A stretch of 64,000 nt of DNA. Source: Evtepia gabavorous (GTDB lineage: Bacteria; Bacillota; Clostridia; Oscillospirales; Oscillospiraceae). Location of the stretch: positions 248,001 to 312,000 of the forward strand of contig NZ_QQRQ01000001.1 of assembly GCF_003425665.1 (NCBI RefSeq). Direction: 5' to 3'. Of the stretch, positions 8,123-17,424 are shown piece by piece. Position 1 is the stretch's first letter. Every line of letters starts with the position of its first letter. The position numbers and the translations under genes are program-made. The notes below the pieces were generated by a model that worked only from the letters and a program-made list of their open reading frames with translations, had not been told where the DNA came from and made no database searches.

Positions 8123-9436
8123 TTATCGTTCTGTGCAGAACTCTACTTTTTTACCCTCTAAAATCAGGTTGGTGGTACGAACAGCACACATTTTTCCACA
8201 CATTGAGCAGGTGTGGCGGTCTGAAGGCGGTGTGCTCTCAAAATAGGATCGTGCCTTATCGGGATCAACCGCGATTTGGAACATGGCCTCCCAATCCACC
8301 CGGTGGCGGGCCTCCGCCATCTGATTGTCCAGGTCTCTGGCGTGTGGGACCCCTTTGGCAATGTCGGCAGCATGGGCAGCAATACGGGAGGCAATGATCC
8401 CCTCCTTGACATCAGCGGCATCTGGCAGACGAAGATGTTCGGCCGGGGTGACGTAACATAGGAAGTCAGCGCCATTGGCCGCGGCGATGGCGCCGCCGAT
8501 GGCTGAGGTGATATGGTCGTACCCGGGGAAAATATCTGTCACCAACGGGCCCAGAACATAGAACGGAGCCTCATGGCAAAGCCTCTTTTCCAAGCGCATG
8601 TTGGCGGCAATCTCATCCATGGCCATATGGCCTGGCCCTTCGATCATCACCTGTACATCTCGATCCCAGGCCCGCTGGGCCAGTGCCCCTAACTCAATCA
8701 GTTCGGCGATCTGGCCTGCATCGGTGCTGTCATCCAGACAACCCGGACGAAGCGCATCCCCCAGACTGATGGTTACATCGTATTCCCGCAGGATATCCAA
8801 AACCGCATCATAGTACTCGTAGAAAGGATTTTCCTGACCTGTCATCTCCATCCAGGCGAACAACAGAGAACCACCCCGGGAGACGATATTCATCTTCCGC
8901 TTGTCCCTCTTAAAAGCCTCCACGGCCCGGCGATTGATTCCAGCGTGGATGGTCATGAAATCCACCCCTTCTTCCGCGTGGGCCCGGACAACCTTGAGAA
9001 AGTCCTGCGCGGTGATATCCAGCAAGTCCTTTTCCAGGTAGCCGATGGCATCATACATGGGGACTGTGCCGATCATGGCGGGGGACAATTCGATGAGCTG
9101 TTGGCGAAAGGTGTTGGTTTTGCCGTAATTGGACAGGTCCATAATGGCCTCTGCTCCAAATCGCAGGGCCATACGGACCTTGTCCATCTCGGCCTCGTAG
9201 TTGTTGGCGTCTCCAGAGATCCCTAAATTTACATTGATTTTGGTGCGCAGCCCCTTGCCAATACCCTCTGCACACAGGGATTTGTGGTTAATATTGGCGG
9301 GAATGGCGATCTGCCCCAAGGCGACGCGCTCTCGAATGATCTCTGGATCGGTAAATTCCTTCTCCGCGACGGTTTTCATTTCCGGGGTGATGATGCCCTG
9401 TTTCGCCGCTTCCATCTGGGTTGCATATTCTCTCAT
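8123..9436 (-). CDS. thiC: Phosphomethylpyrimidine synthase ThiC
   Basis: A 437-residue radical-SAM enzyme that converts aminoimidazole ribotide to hydroxymethylpyrimidine phosphate, the first committed step to the thiamin pyrimidine. Visible are [55 protein letters not shown] and the C-terminal cluster motif CSMCGKMC (C410, C413, C417). This is the short bacterial/archaeal form without the N-terminal extension of enterobacterial ThiC. The ATG has only a modest ribosome site, behind a TPP riboswitch and terminator. Confidence 0.97.
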   Translation of the reverse strand: MREYATQMEAAKQGIITPEMKTVAEKEFTDPEIIRERVALGQIAIPANINHKSLCAEGIGKGLRTKINVNLGISGDANNYEAEMDKVRMALRFGAEAIMDLSNYGKTNTFRQQLIELSPAMIGTVPMYDAIGYLEKDLLDITAQDFLKVVRAHAEEGVDFMTIHAGINRRAVEAFKRDKRKMNIVSRGGSLLFAWMEMTGQENPFYEYYDAVLDILREYDVTISLGDALRPGCLDDSTDAGQIAELIELGALAQRAWDRDVQVMIEGPGHMAMDEIAANMRLEKRLCHEAPFYVLGPLVTDIFPGYDHITSAIGGAIAAANGADFLCYVTPAEHLRLPDAADVKEGIIASRIAAHAADIAKGVPHARDLDNQMAEARHRVDWEAMFQIAVDPDKARSYFESTPPSDRHTCSMCGKMCAVRTTNLILEGKKVEFCTER

Positions 9437-9460
9437 CGTTCACACCCTTTCTTTTTCCCA

Positions 9461-9500
9461 AGAAAAATGGCTGTCTGTTCGTTATGCCGAACAGACAGCC
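9461..9500 (-). terminator. Riboswitch-controlled terminator before thiC
   Basis: On the minus strand GGCTGTCTGTTC and GAACAGACAGCC form a 12-pair hairpin with an 8-base loop followed by ATTTTTCT. It lies between the TPP aptamer and the thiC start, the usual expression platform for transcription attenuation. Confidence 0.9.
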
Positions 9501-9516
9501 GTTTATGGTGTCATAA

Positions 9517-9614
9517 ACAAGTTCCCTCCGTCGGCATTATCCGAATCAGGTGCGTGGCTTTTGCCACAGGGTCGAAACCGTTGTTTCCTCTCAGCCGCCG
9601 TTGCAGCTCCCCTC
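9517..9614 (-). promoter_or_regulatory. TPP riboswitch aptamer (thi box)
   Basis: On the minus strand the element carries GGGGAGCU, then GGCUGAGAGG (CUGAGA at 9594-9589), a variable hairpin, GCACCUGAUUCGGAUAAUGCCGACGG (CCUGAU at 9550-9545; split here by function), and AGGGAACUUGU at the 3' end. This order matches the thiamin pyrophosphate aptamer. High TPP should fold the downstream terminator and stop thiC transcription. Confidence 0.95.
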
Positions 9615-9622
9615 TTTTTATC

Positions 9623-9651
9623 AATCTAACACGGCGGAGGGCCATTGTCAA
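9623..9651 (-). promoter_or_regulatory. thiC promoter
   Basis: A perfect TTGACA -35 (9651-9646), 17-base spacer and TAGATT -10 (9628-9623) sit immediately upstream of the TPP aptamer, so transcription begins just before it. Confidence 0.75.
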
Positions 9652-9717
9652 GAGCGGATACCGAAGCGAAGAGAAGGACTGATTTTCTGATTCGGTTTGA
9701 AATCATTGGAGAAAGAC

Positions 9718-9746
9718 TTGCAACCAGCCGTAATCCACGATACAAT
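9718..9746 (+). promoter_or_regulatory. Promoter of the rsmH-like/feoAB operon
   Basis: TTGCAA (9718-9723), 17-base spacer, TACAAT (9741-9746); the ribosome site GGGAG and the ATG at 9777 follow. No Fur-like inverted repeat is obvious over it. Confidence 0.7.
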
Positions 9747-9776
9747 AAAAAAACGACAAAAAGGGAGTGAATCTCC

Positions 9777-10865
9777 ATGGAACAGGAACATAAACGCCGG
9801 GTACGCTACAAGGGCACCCATCCCAGAAAGTACCAGGAAAAATACAAAGAGCTGAATCCGGAGAAGTACCAGCGAGATGTGGAGAAGATTCTTCAGCAGG
9901 GAAAAACGCCCGCTGGGATGCATATTCCAATCTGTGTGGAAGAAATTCTGCAATTTTTTGATATCCAGCCTGGCCAGATTGGGCTGGATGCCACCTTGGG
10001 ATATGGTGGCCACAGCCGGCGGATGCTGGAAAAACTGGGTGGGCAGGGACATCTGTACGCCACAGATGTGGACCCCATTGAATCTGAAAAGACCCGGCTT
10101 CGTCTGGCACAGTTGGGGTATGGACCGGAAATCCTCACAGTCCGGCGGATGAACTTTGCGGATCTGGACCAGGTGGCGCCCGGCGTTGCCTATGATTTTG
10201 TGCTGGCGGATTTGGGGGTTTCCTCTATGCAGATTGACAATCCGGCCCGTGGTTTTACCTTTAAGCAGGAGGGACCGCTGGATTTGCGCTTAGATCCCAC
10301 GGCAGGGGTGCCCGCGGCCCAGCGTCTGCGGGAGCTCAGCCGGGAGGAATTGGCCGCTATGCTGGTGGAAAACGCGGACGAACCATACGCAGAGCAAATT
10401 GCAGCCGCTGTTCGCGCGCGTCTCAGGAAAGGGGGCGCCATAGAGACTACCCGAGAGTTGGCAGAGACCGTGGCGGGGGCGCTCTGTTTCCTTCCACCTC
10501 GGGAGAGAAAGGAAGCGGAGAAAAAGGCCTGTCAGCGGACCTTCCAGGCGCTGCGTATCGATGTCAACAATGAGTTCGAGGTGTTGTACCGCTTTTTAGA
10601 GAAGCTTCCCGGGGTTCTTAAGCCGGGCGGAAAAGTGGCGGTTTTGACCTTTCACTCCGGGGAAGACCGTCTGGTGAAGAAATCCTTTCAGGCATTGGCT
10701 CGTCAGGGGGTTTACTGTGCGGTAGCGAAGGAAGTGATCCGCCCCTCAGCCCAGGAGTGTGTCAAAAACCCGCGGGCCCGTTCTACCAAAATGCGGTGGG
10801 CCATTCGCGGAGGCCTGAGGATGGAGAAAACAGAAGGGACAGGAGAGGAAACACATAGAGTATGA
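9777..10865 (+). CDS. RsmH-family methyltransferase, N-terminally extended paralogue
   Basis: A 362-residue member of the MraW/RsmH family, which methylates N4 of C1402 in 16S rRNA. It shows HIPICVEEIL, the SAM-binding GLDATLGYGGHS (about residues 65-76), ADLGVSSMQIDNPARGF, RLRKGGAIETTREL and VLTFHSGEDRLVK. It differs from standard RsmH by a basic extension of about 45 residues (RRVRYKGTHPRKYQEKYKELNPEKYQ region) and by its place outside a division cluster; it is followed by feoAB in an overlapping frame. This suggests a second RsmH-like enzyme whose exact target may differ. Confidence 0.85.
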   Translation: MEQEHKRRVRYKGTHPRKYQEKYKELNPEKYQRDVEKILQQGKTPAGMHIPICVEEILQFFDIQPGQIGLDATLGYGGHSRRMLEKLGGQGHLYATDVDPIESEKTRLRLAQLGYGPEILTVRRMNFADLDQVAPGVAYDFVLADLGVSSMQIDNPARGFTFKQEGPLDLRLDPTAGVPAAQRLRELSREELAAMLVENADEPYAEQIAAAVRARLRKGGAIETTRELAETVAGALCFLPPRERKEAEKKACQRTFQALRIDVNNEFEVLYRFLEKLPGVLKPGGKVAVLTFHSGEDRLVKKSFQALARQGVYCAVAKEVIRPSAQECVKNPRARSTKMRWAIRGGLRMEKTEGTGEETHRV

Positions 10866-13228
10866 CGCTGAAAGATTTAGAGATTGGCACCTCCGGCGTG
10901 ATTATCGCGGTGGGGGGAGAGGGTTCTCTTCGACAGCATTTTTTGGATATGGGAGTTATCCCTGGGGCGGAAGTTACATTGATGAAGTATGCTCCCATGG
11001 GCGACCCAATGGAGCTGAGAATCCATGGCTATGAATTGACGCTGCGCCTGGCGGACGGTGAAAAAGTAGAGATCGCTCCCCTGGGCGCTGATAGAGCGCG
11101 GGAGGAGGCCCCACGGGAAGCAGAAGCCTTTGCGGAGACCCAGGCGCACCCCGGCCTGGGAGAGGGCGGAAAATACCATGTAAAGGGAGAGGAACACCCG
11201 CTGCCGCCGGGAACCCAGCTGACATTTGCCCTGGCCGGCAACCAAAACTGCGGGAAAACCACGCTGTTTAATCAGCTGACCGGGGCCAATCAGCATGTGG
11301 GGAACTTTCCTGGCGTCACAGTGGACCGGAAGAGCGGTTCGATCCGAGGACACGGAGAGACTTTGGTGACGGACTTGCCTGGAATTTATTCCCTTTCCCC
11401 CTATACCAGCGAAGAGATTGTATCCCGGCAGTTCATTCTTCACGAGCATCCCACGGGAATCATCAACATTGTGGATGCCACCAACATCGAACGAAACCTC
11501 TATCTCACCATGCAGCTCATGGAGTTGGATGTCCCCATGGTTTTGGCGCTGAATATGATGGATGAGGTTCGGGGCAATGGCGGTTCCATTCATATTAACA
11601 GAATGGAGGAACTGCTGGGGATTCCCGTGGTCCCCATTTCAGCGGCCAAGAACGAGGGTGTAGAGGAACTGGTCAATCACGCGCTCCATGTTGCCCAATA
11701 CCAGGAGCGGCCTGGGCGGACGGATTTCTGCGACAAAAAGGACCACAACGGCGCGGTTCATCGGTGCCTCCATGGAATTATGCATTTGGTAGAGGACCAT
11801 GCCAAGGCAGCGGGAATTCCCCTGCGTTTTGCAGCCAGCAAGCTGGTAGAGGGTGATCCGCTGGTGTTTGATGCACTGCGGCTGAGCCAGAATGAACAGG
11901 AAATGTTAGAGCATATCATCTCTCAGATGGAGGAGGAGCGAGGGCTGGACCGAGCTGCGGCCATTGCCGATATGCGCTTCTCCTTTCTACAGAAACTCTG
12001 TGATCAGACCGTGGTGCGTCCACGGGAGAGCAAAGAGCACGAGCGCAGCCGCCGGATTGACGCATTCCTCACAGGAAAATACACCGCCATCCCCGCCTTT
12101 GTAGGAATTATGGCGTTGGTATTCTTTTTGACTTTCAATGTCATCGGTGCCTGGTTTCAGGCATTGTTGGAGGGCGGAATCAGCTGGCTGACTGTCTGGG
12201 TGGATGAAGCGTTGACCGCTTGGGGGGTCAACGCAGTCCTGCACTCCCTGGTCATCGACGGGATCTTCAATGGTGTGGGCAGTGTATTGAGCTTTGTGCC
12301 CATCATTGTTACCTTGTTTTTCTTCCTGTCTCTGTTGGAAGACAGCGGTTACATGGCCCGCGTGGCTTTTGTGATGGACAAACTTTTGCGGAAGATTGGC
12401 CTTTCCGGACGGAGCATTGTGCCGATGCTGATTGGCTTTGGTTGTACTGTGCCCGGTGTCATGGCCAGCCGAACCCTTCCCTCTGAGCGGGACCGTAAAA
12501 TGACCATTCTGCTCACGCCGTTTATGAGCTGTTCGGCCAAGCTCCCCATCTATGGATTTTTTACAGCTGCGTTCTTCCCAGGGCGTGGGGGGCTTATCAT
12601 GGTGGCGCTCTACTTTTTGGGAATCTTAGTAGGCATTCTGATGGCGCTGCTCTCCAAGCGGACCATCTTCAAAGGAGAGGCCGTTCCGTTTGTTATGGAA
12701 CTGCCCAATTACCGGATGCCTGGCATTCAGAATGTGGCGCATCTTCTGTGGGACAAAGCCAAGGATTTTCTTCAGCGGGCATTCACGGTTATTTTCCTCG
12801 CGACCATTGTGGTCTGGTTCCTTCAGACATTTGATTTCCAGTTAAATGTTGTGGCGGATTCCCAGAACAGCATTTTGGCGGTCATCGCGGGGGCGATTTC
12901 TCCCCTTTTTGTGCCTCTTGGTTTTGGAGACTGGCGGGTTTCAACGGCACTGATTGCTGGATTTATGGCCAAGGAAAGTGTGGTCTCCACGCTGTCGGTT
13001 CTGTTTGGCAGTACGGAACAGCTCCTGGTGGCACTGACGCCGCTGGCTGTGGCTTCTCTCTTGGTCTTTTGTCTACTGTACACGCCTTGTGTAGCGGCCA
13101 TTGCTTCCATTCGACGGGAGCTCGGCGGAAAATGGGCGGTCGGAGTGGTGGTTGGACAATGTGTGATTGCGTGGGTCTGCGCACTCCTGGTGCGTGGACT
13201 GGGACTGGCCATGGGGATAATCGGATGA
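10862..13228 (+). CDS. feoB: FeoA-FeoB fusion, ferrous iron transporter
   Basis: A 788-residue GTP-dependent Fe(II) importer with an SH3-like FeoA domain fused at residues 1-72 (LKDLEIGTSGVIIAVGG, MKYAPMGDPMELRIHGYELTLR), a linker of about 45 residues, then the FeoB G domain: G1 GNQNCGKTT (about 126-134), G3 DLPG (171-174), G4 NMMD (231-234). The membrane part contains GFGCTVPGVMASRTL and SCSAKLPIY, the conserved Gate motifs. The ATG lies in the end of the rsmH-like gene. It is followed by an overlapping Cys-rich partner gene. Confidence 0.96.
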   Translation: MTLKDLEIGTSGVIIAVGGEGSLRQHFLDMGVIPGAEVTLMKYAPMGDPMELRIHGYELTLRLADGEKVEIAPLGADRAREEAPREAEAFAETQAHPGLGEGGKYHVKGEEHPLPPGTQLTFALAGNQNCGKTTLFNQLTGANQHVGNFPGVTVDRKSGSIRGHGETLVTDLPGIYSLSPYTSEEIVSRQFILHEHPTGIINIVDATNIERNLYLTMQLMELDVPMVLALNMMDEVRGNGGSIHINRMEELLGIPVVPISAAKNEGVEELVNHALHVAQYQERPGRTDFCDKKDHNGAVHRCLHGIMHLVEDHAKAAGIPLRFAASKLVEGDPLVFDALRLSQNEQEMLEHIISQMEEERGLDRAAAIADMRFSFLQKLCDQTVVRPRESKEHERSRRIDAFLTGKYTAIPAFVGIMALVFFLTFNVIGAWFQALLEGGISWLTVWVDEALTAWGVNAVLHSLVIDGIFNGVGSVLSFVPIIVTLFFFLSLLEDSGYMARVAFVMDKLLRKIGLSGRSIVPMLIGFGCTVPGVMASRTLPSERDRKMTILLTPFMSCSAKLPIYGFFTAAFFPGRGGLIMVALYFLGILVGILMALLSKRTIFKGEAVPFVMELPNYRMPGIQNVAHLLWDKAKDFLQRAFTVIFLATIVVWFLQTFDFQLNVVADSQNSILAVIAGAISPLFVPLGFGDWRVSTALIAGFMAKESVVSTLSVLFGSTEQLLVALTPLAVASLLVFCLLYTPCVAAIASIRRELGGKWAVGVVVGQCVIAWVCALLVRGLGLAMGIIG

Positions 13229-13392
13229 ACCTTACGAGTGTTTTGATTTTGGCCCTTGTTTTGCTGGCCTCGGTCCTTGCGGTCCGGGTTCTTTGGACGC
13301 GGAGAGGGAGCTGCCATGGCTGCGGCGGCTTTTGCGGCTCGTGCTGGAAAAATAAAACCGATGATGTCCAAGACAACAAGCGTTCAGTATAG
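13225..13392 (+). CDS. FeoB-associated Cys-rich membrane peptide
   Basis: A 55-residue protein: one membrane helix (LTSVLILALVLLASVLAVRV) followed by a Cys-rich stretch CHGCGGFCGSC and a charged tail. This is the FeoB_associated pattern seen after feoB in many Firmicutes, thought to assist Fe(II) transport. Its ATG overlaps the feoB stop codon (ATGA), which decides the start. Confidence 0.85.
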   Translation: MNLTSVLILALVLLASVLAVRVLWTRRGSCHGCGGFCGSCWKNKTDDVQDNKRSV

Positions 13393-13411
13393 TCTGAGCC
13401 ATAGGAAACCT

Positions 13412-13448
13412 CCCCTGTCAAGAAACCTTGGCAGGGGAATCTTTTTTG
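13412..13448 (+). terminator. Terminator of the feoAB operon
   Basis: CCCCTGTCAAG (13412-13422) pairs with CTTGGCAGGGG (13427-13437), with one G-U pair, followed after AAT by a run of six T. Confidence 0.85.
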
Positions 13449-13495
13449 ATGAAAACAAAGAGATTATCTTGTGGTAAGAAAGTTGTTATAAACGG

Positions 13496-13524
13496 TTGAA
13501 ATGACCAACGGAATATAGTACAAT
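13496..13524 (+). promoter_or_regulatory. Promoter of the first NSS transporter
   Basis: TTGAAA (13496-13501), 17-base spacer, TACAAT (13519-13524). The sequence just before and into the -10 (ATATAGTACAAT) resembles that of the second copy (GTATAGTAAAAT). Confidence 0.75.
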
Positions 13525-13571
13525 CAGGAACGCTGTGAACACAGCAGAGAAAGAAGAATGGGAGAAAAAAC

Positions 13572-14948
13572 ATGCAAAGAGAACGTTTAGGCAGCCGTCT
13601 GGGCTTTATTTTGCTCAGTGCCGGCTGCGCCATTGGGATCGGGAATGTCTGGAAATTCCCTTACATGGTGGGACAAAACGGTGGCGGTGCATTCGTGCTG
13701 ATCTACCTGTTTTTCTTGCTGGTCCTGGGAATTCCTGTCATGACCATTGAGTTTTCCTTGGGCCGTGCCAGCCAAAAGAGTCCTGTCCGTCTCTATCAGC
13801 AGCTGGAGCCTAAGGGAAGCAAATGGCACTATCATGGCTACGTTGCGTTGAGCGGCAACTACTTGCTGATGATGTTTTATACCACGGTAGGCGGATGGAT
13901 GATCCAGTACTTCCTCTCTACGGCGTCTGGTAAGTTCAACGGATTGTCCACCCAGCAAGTGGAGGAGGCGTTCAACCAGAGTGTCTGCGGCAACCCGGTT
14001 ACCATGGTAGGCTTTATGGCTTTGGTGGTTGTGCTGGGTTTCTTTATCTGCTCATTTGGCCTGCAAAGGGGGCTGGAGCGTGTCACCAAGTACATGATGA
14101 TTGCCCTGCTGGTTATCATGGTGATTCTGGCGATCAACAGCTTTACCATGGACGGGGCCAAGGAAGGGTTGTCTTTCTATCTGAAACCCGACTTCCAGAA
14201 GATGCAGGAAATTGGCGTTGGAAATGTTGTGGTGGCAGCGATGACCCAGGCGTTTTTTACCCTGAGTCTCGGAATTGGCGCCATGGCTATTTTTGGCAGT
14301 TACATTGGGAAGGAACGCTCTCTGATGGGAGAATCCATCAATGTGGCGATTTTGGATACCTTTGTGGCGTTGGTTTCTGGTCTGATCATCTTCCCCGCCT
14401 GCTTCACCTATCAGGTGGAGGTGGGATCAGGGCCGAGCCTGATCTTTGTTACGCTGCCCAACGTGTTCAATAACATGCCGATGGGAAATCTTTGGGGCGC
14501 GTTGTTCTTTGTGTTTATGACCTTTGCCGCGTTTTCGACGGTGCTGGCGGTCTTTGAAAACATCCTCTCCTGCTGTATGGACATGTTTGGATGGAGCCGG
14601 AAAAAGGCCTGCCTGATCAACTGCCTGCTGCTGTTGGTCTTGTCCCTGCCCTGTGCGCTGGGCTTTAATCTCCTGGCGGAGGTTCACCCCTTGGGCGGGA
14701 GCACCACGTTCCTGGACTTGGAGGACTTCTTAGTCAGCAATATTTTGCTGCCTCTGGGCTCTCTGATCTTTGTGATCTTCGCGGTGAGCAAGCGGGGCTG
14801 GGGTTGGAAGAAGTTTATGGAGGAAGCCAACGCCGGCCGTGGATGGAAGGTAAAAAATTGGATGCGCGGCTACATAACCTATGTACTTCCCATCATTATC
14901 ATTGCCCTTTTTGTCATCGGTCTTGTGACATACTTTATGCCGAAGTAA
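13572..14948 (+). CDS. Sodium-dependent NSS/SNF-family transporter, copy 1
   Basis: A 458-residue, twelve-segment symporter of the neurotransmitter:sodium symporter family, which takes up amino acids or related amines with Na+. The TM1 signature [31 protein letters not shown] (in pieces: AGCAIGIGN binds Na+ and substrate) starts at about residue 11. TM6-TM8 motifs [22 protein letters not shown] and [14 protein letters not shown] are present. It is closely related to the next gene and both have their own promoter and terminator. Substrate cannot be told from sequence. Confidence 0.93.
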   Translation: MQRERLGSRLGFILLSAGCAIGIGNVWKFPYMVGQNGGGAFVLIYLFFLLVLGIPVMTIEFSLGRASQKSPVRLYQQLEPKGSKWHYHGYVALSGNYLLMMFYTTVGGWMIQYFLSTASGKFNGLSTQQVEEAFNQSVCGNPVTMVGFMALVVVLGFFICSFGLQRGLERVTKYMMIALLVIMVILAINSFTMDGAKEGLSFYLKPDFQKMQEIGVGNVVVAAMTQAFFTLSLGIGAMAIFGSYIGKERSLMGESINVAILDTFVALVSGLIIFPACFTYQVEVGSGPSLIFVTLPNVFNNMPMGNLWGALFFVFMTFAAFSTVLAVFENILSCCMDMFGWSRKKACLINCLLLLVLSLPCALGFNLLAEVHPLGGSTTFLDLEDFLVSNILLPLGSLIFVIFAVSKRGWGWKKFMEEANAGRGWKVKNWMRGYITYVLPIIIIALFVIGLVTYFMPK

Positions 14949-14960
14949 AAGCTTTATAAA

Positions 14961-15004
14961 AAAACACCATACAGGGAATGGGTTCCCTGTATGGTGTTTT
15001 TATT
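14961..15004. terminator. Terminator between the two NSS genes
   Basis: An 18-pair perfect stem (14961-14978 with 14983-15000) and a 4-base loop, bounded by A and T tracts. It separates the two paralogous transporters into independent transcripts. Confidence 0.9.
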
Positions 15005-15037
15005 TCGATATGATTCTTCTGTTTTTGCTACAAAGTG

Positions 15038-15066
15038 TTGCAATTCTTCTTGGAGTATAGTAAAAT
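15038..15066 (+). promoter_or_regulatory. Promoter of the second NSS transporter
   Basis: TTGCAA (15038-15043), 17-base spacer, TAAAAT (15061-15066). Position relative to the start codon parallels copy 1. Confidence 0.72.
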
Positions 15067-15128
15067 AAATGCCGATTAATTTGCAGCATTAAAGCGGCAA
15101 AAGAAAGAAGGATGGGAGAAGAAAAAGC

Positions 15129-16496
15129 ATGCAAAGAGAACGTTTAGGCAGTCGTCTGGGCTTTATTCTGCTCAGTGCCGGCTGTGCCATCGGGATCGGA
15201 AATGTCTGGAAGTTTCCTTACATGGTAGGACAAAATGGAGGCGGCGCGTTTGTCCTGCTCTATTTGTTTTTCCTGTTGGTCATGGGAATCCCCGTTATGA
15301 CCATTGAATTTTCCCTGGGCCGTGCCAGCCGAAAAAGCCCTGTTCGCATCTATCATGCGCTGGCCCCCAAGGGGAGCAAATGGTATATTCATGGCTATAT
15401 GGCCATGATCGGAAACTATCTGCTGATGATGTTCTACACCACGGTAGGGGGCTGGATGATTCAGTATTTCCTCTCCACAGCCCAGGGAAAGTTCAATGGG
15501 ATGTCTGCGGAGGAAGTGGGGCAGGCCTATGAACAAATCTGCGCGGACCCTGTGGGCATGGTGGGCTTCATGGCTTTGGTGGTCGTGCTGGGTTTCTTTA
15601 TCTGTTCCTTTAGCCTCCAAAAGGGACTGGAACGTGTGACCAAGTATATGATGATTGCGTTGCTGGTCATTATGGTGGTGCTCGCTATCAACAGCTTTAC
15701 CATGGAGGGTGCCAAAGAAGGTCTTTCCTTCTATTTGAAGCCCGACTTGGAGAAAATGAAAGAAGTTGGCGTTGGTAATGTGATCCTGGGGGCGATGACC
15801 CAGGCGTTCTTTACCCTGAGCCTTGGCATGGGCGGCATGGCTATTTTCGGCAGTTATATCGGTAAGGAACGCTCTCTGATGGGCGAGTCCATCAACGTGG
15901 CAATTTTGGACACCTTTGTGGCGCTGGTCTCCGGCCTCATCATTTTTCCCGCCTGTTTTACCTACCACGTGGAGGCGGGTTCTGGCCCCAAATTGATTTT
16001 TGTCACGCTGCCTAACGTCTTCAACCACATGCCAATGGGGGAACTTTGGGGAGCACTCTTCTTTGTCTTTATGACCTTTGCCGCGCTGTCCACCGTGCTG
16101 GCGGTCTTTGAGAATATTCTCTCCTGCTGCATGGACCTTTTTGGATGGAGCCGAAAAAAGGCCTGCCTCATCAATGCCATTGCACTTTTGATCCTTTCCT
16201 TGCCCTGCGCTTTGGGCTTTAATCTTCTCTCTGGGATTCATCCTTTGGGGGGAAGCAGCAACTTCCTGGATCTGGAGGACTTTTTGGTGAGTAATATCAT
16301 TCTGCCAGTGGGCTCCTTGATTTTCCTGCTCTTCGCTGTGAGTAAACGGGGCTGGGGTTGGGAAAACTTTATGGCAGAAGCCAACGCTGGTCGAGGATTG
16401 AAAGTGAAGAACTGGATGCGTGGATATATGACCTATATTCTCCCATTCCTTTTCCTTGGGATATTCCTCATTGGACTTGTCACGTATTTCCAGTGA
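15129..16496 (+). CDS. Sodium-dependent NSS/SNF-family transporter, copy 2
   Basis: A 455-residue paralogue of the preceding gene. The first 43 residues are identical, and differences are spread through later loops, for example [21 protein letters not shown] against RLYQQLEPKGSKWHYHGYVAL (comparison shown in part), and [12 protein letters not shown] against LGIGAMAIFGSY in TM6-TM7. Twelve membrane segments and Na+ site residues are kept. The tandem arrangement with separate promoters points to duplication followed by divergence in substrate or regulation. Confidence 0.93.
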   Translation: MQRERLGSRLGFILLSAGCAIGIGNVWKFPYMVGQNGGGAFVLLYLFFLLVMGIPVMTIEFSLGRASRKSPVRIYHALAPKGSKWYIHGYMAMIGNYLLMMFYTTVGGWMIQYFLSTAQGKFNGMSAEEVGQAYEQICADPVGMVGFMALVVVLGFFICSFSLQKGLERVTKYMMIALLVIMVVLAINSFTMEGAKEGLSFYLKPDLEKMKEVGVGNVILGAMTQAFFTLSLGMGGMAIFGSYIGKERSLMGESINVAILDTFVALVSGLIIFPACFTYHVEAGSGPKLIFVTLPNVFNHMPMGELWGALFFVFMTFAALSTVLAVFENILSCCMDLFGWSRKKACLINAIALLILSLPCALGFNLLSGIHPLGGSSNFLDLEDFLVSNIILPVGSLIFLLFAVSKRGWGWENFMAEANAGRGLKVKNWMRGYMTYILPFLFLGIFLIGLVTYFQ

Positions 16497-16504
16497 GGGA
16501 CATG

Positions 16505-16554
16505 AGAGAATCCATGTCGCAGAGTCGATCTCCGCGGCATGGGTTCTCTTTTTT
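16505..16554 (+). terminator. Terminator after the second NSS gene
   Basis: AGAGAATCCATG (16505-16516) pairs with CATGGGTTCTCT (16538-16549) with one G-U pair, followed by a T run. Confidence 0.8.
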
Positions 16555-16626
16555 CAAGCGCCAAACTTGACGAACCGAAGAAATGTGACTACAATCAAAG
16601 AAGAAAGCTTCGGAGGAGGGAGACAG

Positions 16627-17331
16627 ATGAACAGCAGAATTCGGGAGGCAATTTGCCTGAAAACACAGCCGGTGGCGGTGATTCAAACCGATCACCTTCC
16701 CCCCGATGCCCAAGGATGGGAAACCGAACACCATGGCTGTATTCTCCCCCGTCTGGAGGATGCGGCCGAAGGAAAGACCGTGGTGGTGTTTCAAGCGCAC
16801 ACGAATGCCTGTCCGGGCAGCAGAGCTGGGCTGGGGTTTGAGAAATTGTCTATTGACCCGATGGCGGAACTTCTCTCGAAAGGAAAGGAGGGACATGGCG
16901 GCATGGCGTATAAAAAGACGCCTGATTTAGCCGTGTCGTATCTCCACAGCCTGCCGGAGACGGTGCCGAGCAAGTATGTGATTTTTCAGCCCCTGGATAA
17001 GCTCTCCGATGCGGTGGTGCCGACTGCGGTGATTTTTTTGGTGAATGCCGACCAGCTGTCCGCATTGGTTACACTGGCCAACTATGATCGCCCGAACCAA
17101 GATAATGTAAAGGTGTTGTTTGGCGCTGGCTGCGTGCAGGCTGTTTTATACAGTATGTGTGACACTGGGGCTTGCATCCTTGGGCTAACAGATCCCTCTG
17201 CCCGGCTTCCTATCAGCAAAGACCTGTTGTCTTTTTCCATCCCCTATGCTCGCTTTTTGGAGATGGAAGACAATGTGCCGGAGAGTTTTCTAACAGGAGA
17301 GACATGGCGGCAGATTCAAAAACGTCTGTGA
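16627..17331 (+). CDS. DUF169-family protein
   Basis: A 234-residue soluble protein of the DUF169 family (function unproven; members are often near redox or methyl-transfer genes). Visible features are [18 protein letters not shown] at the start, an [14 protein letters not shown] segment with a conserved Cys, [10 protein letters not shown], and [21 protein letters not shown], where three Cys residues cluster and might bind metal or cofactor. The start is the ATG after GGAGGAGGGAG; an upstream in-frame extension would run into the NSS terminator. It stands alone between a terminator and a membrane-protein gene. Confidence 0.78.
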   Translation: MNSRIREAICLKTQPVAVIQTDHLPPDAQGWETEHHGCILPRLEDAAEGKTVVVFQAHTNACPGSRAGLGFEKLSIDPMAELLSKGKEGHGGMAYKKTPDLAVSYLHSLPETVPSKYVIFQPLDKLSDAVVPTAVIFLVNADQLSALVTLANYDRPNQDNVKVLFGAGCVQAVLYSMCDTGACILGLTDPSARLPISKDLLSFSIPYARFLEMEDNVPESFLTGETWRQIQKRL

Positions 17332-17424
17332 TGGGACGGGAAGCAGCAGAAGAACAGGGGCTGGAACCTTGTCTGTGATACCGGCATAAAAGAAAACAAC
17401 TGCAATTAGAAAGAAGACGATGGT

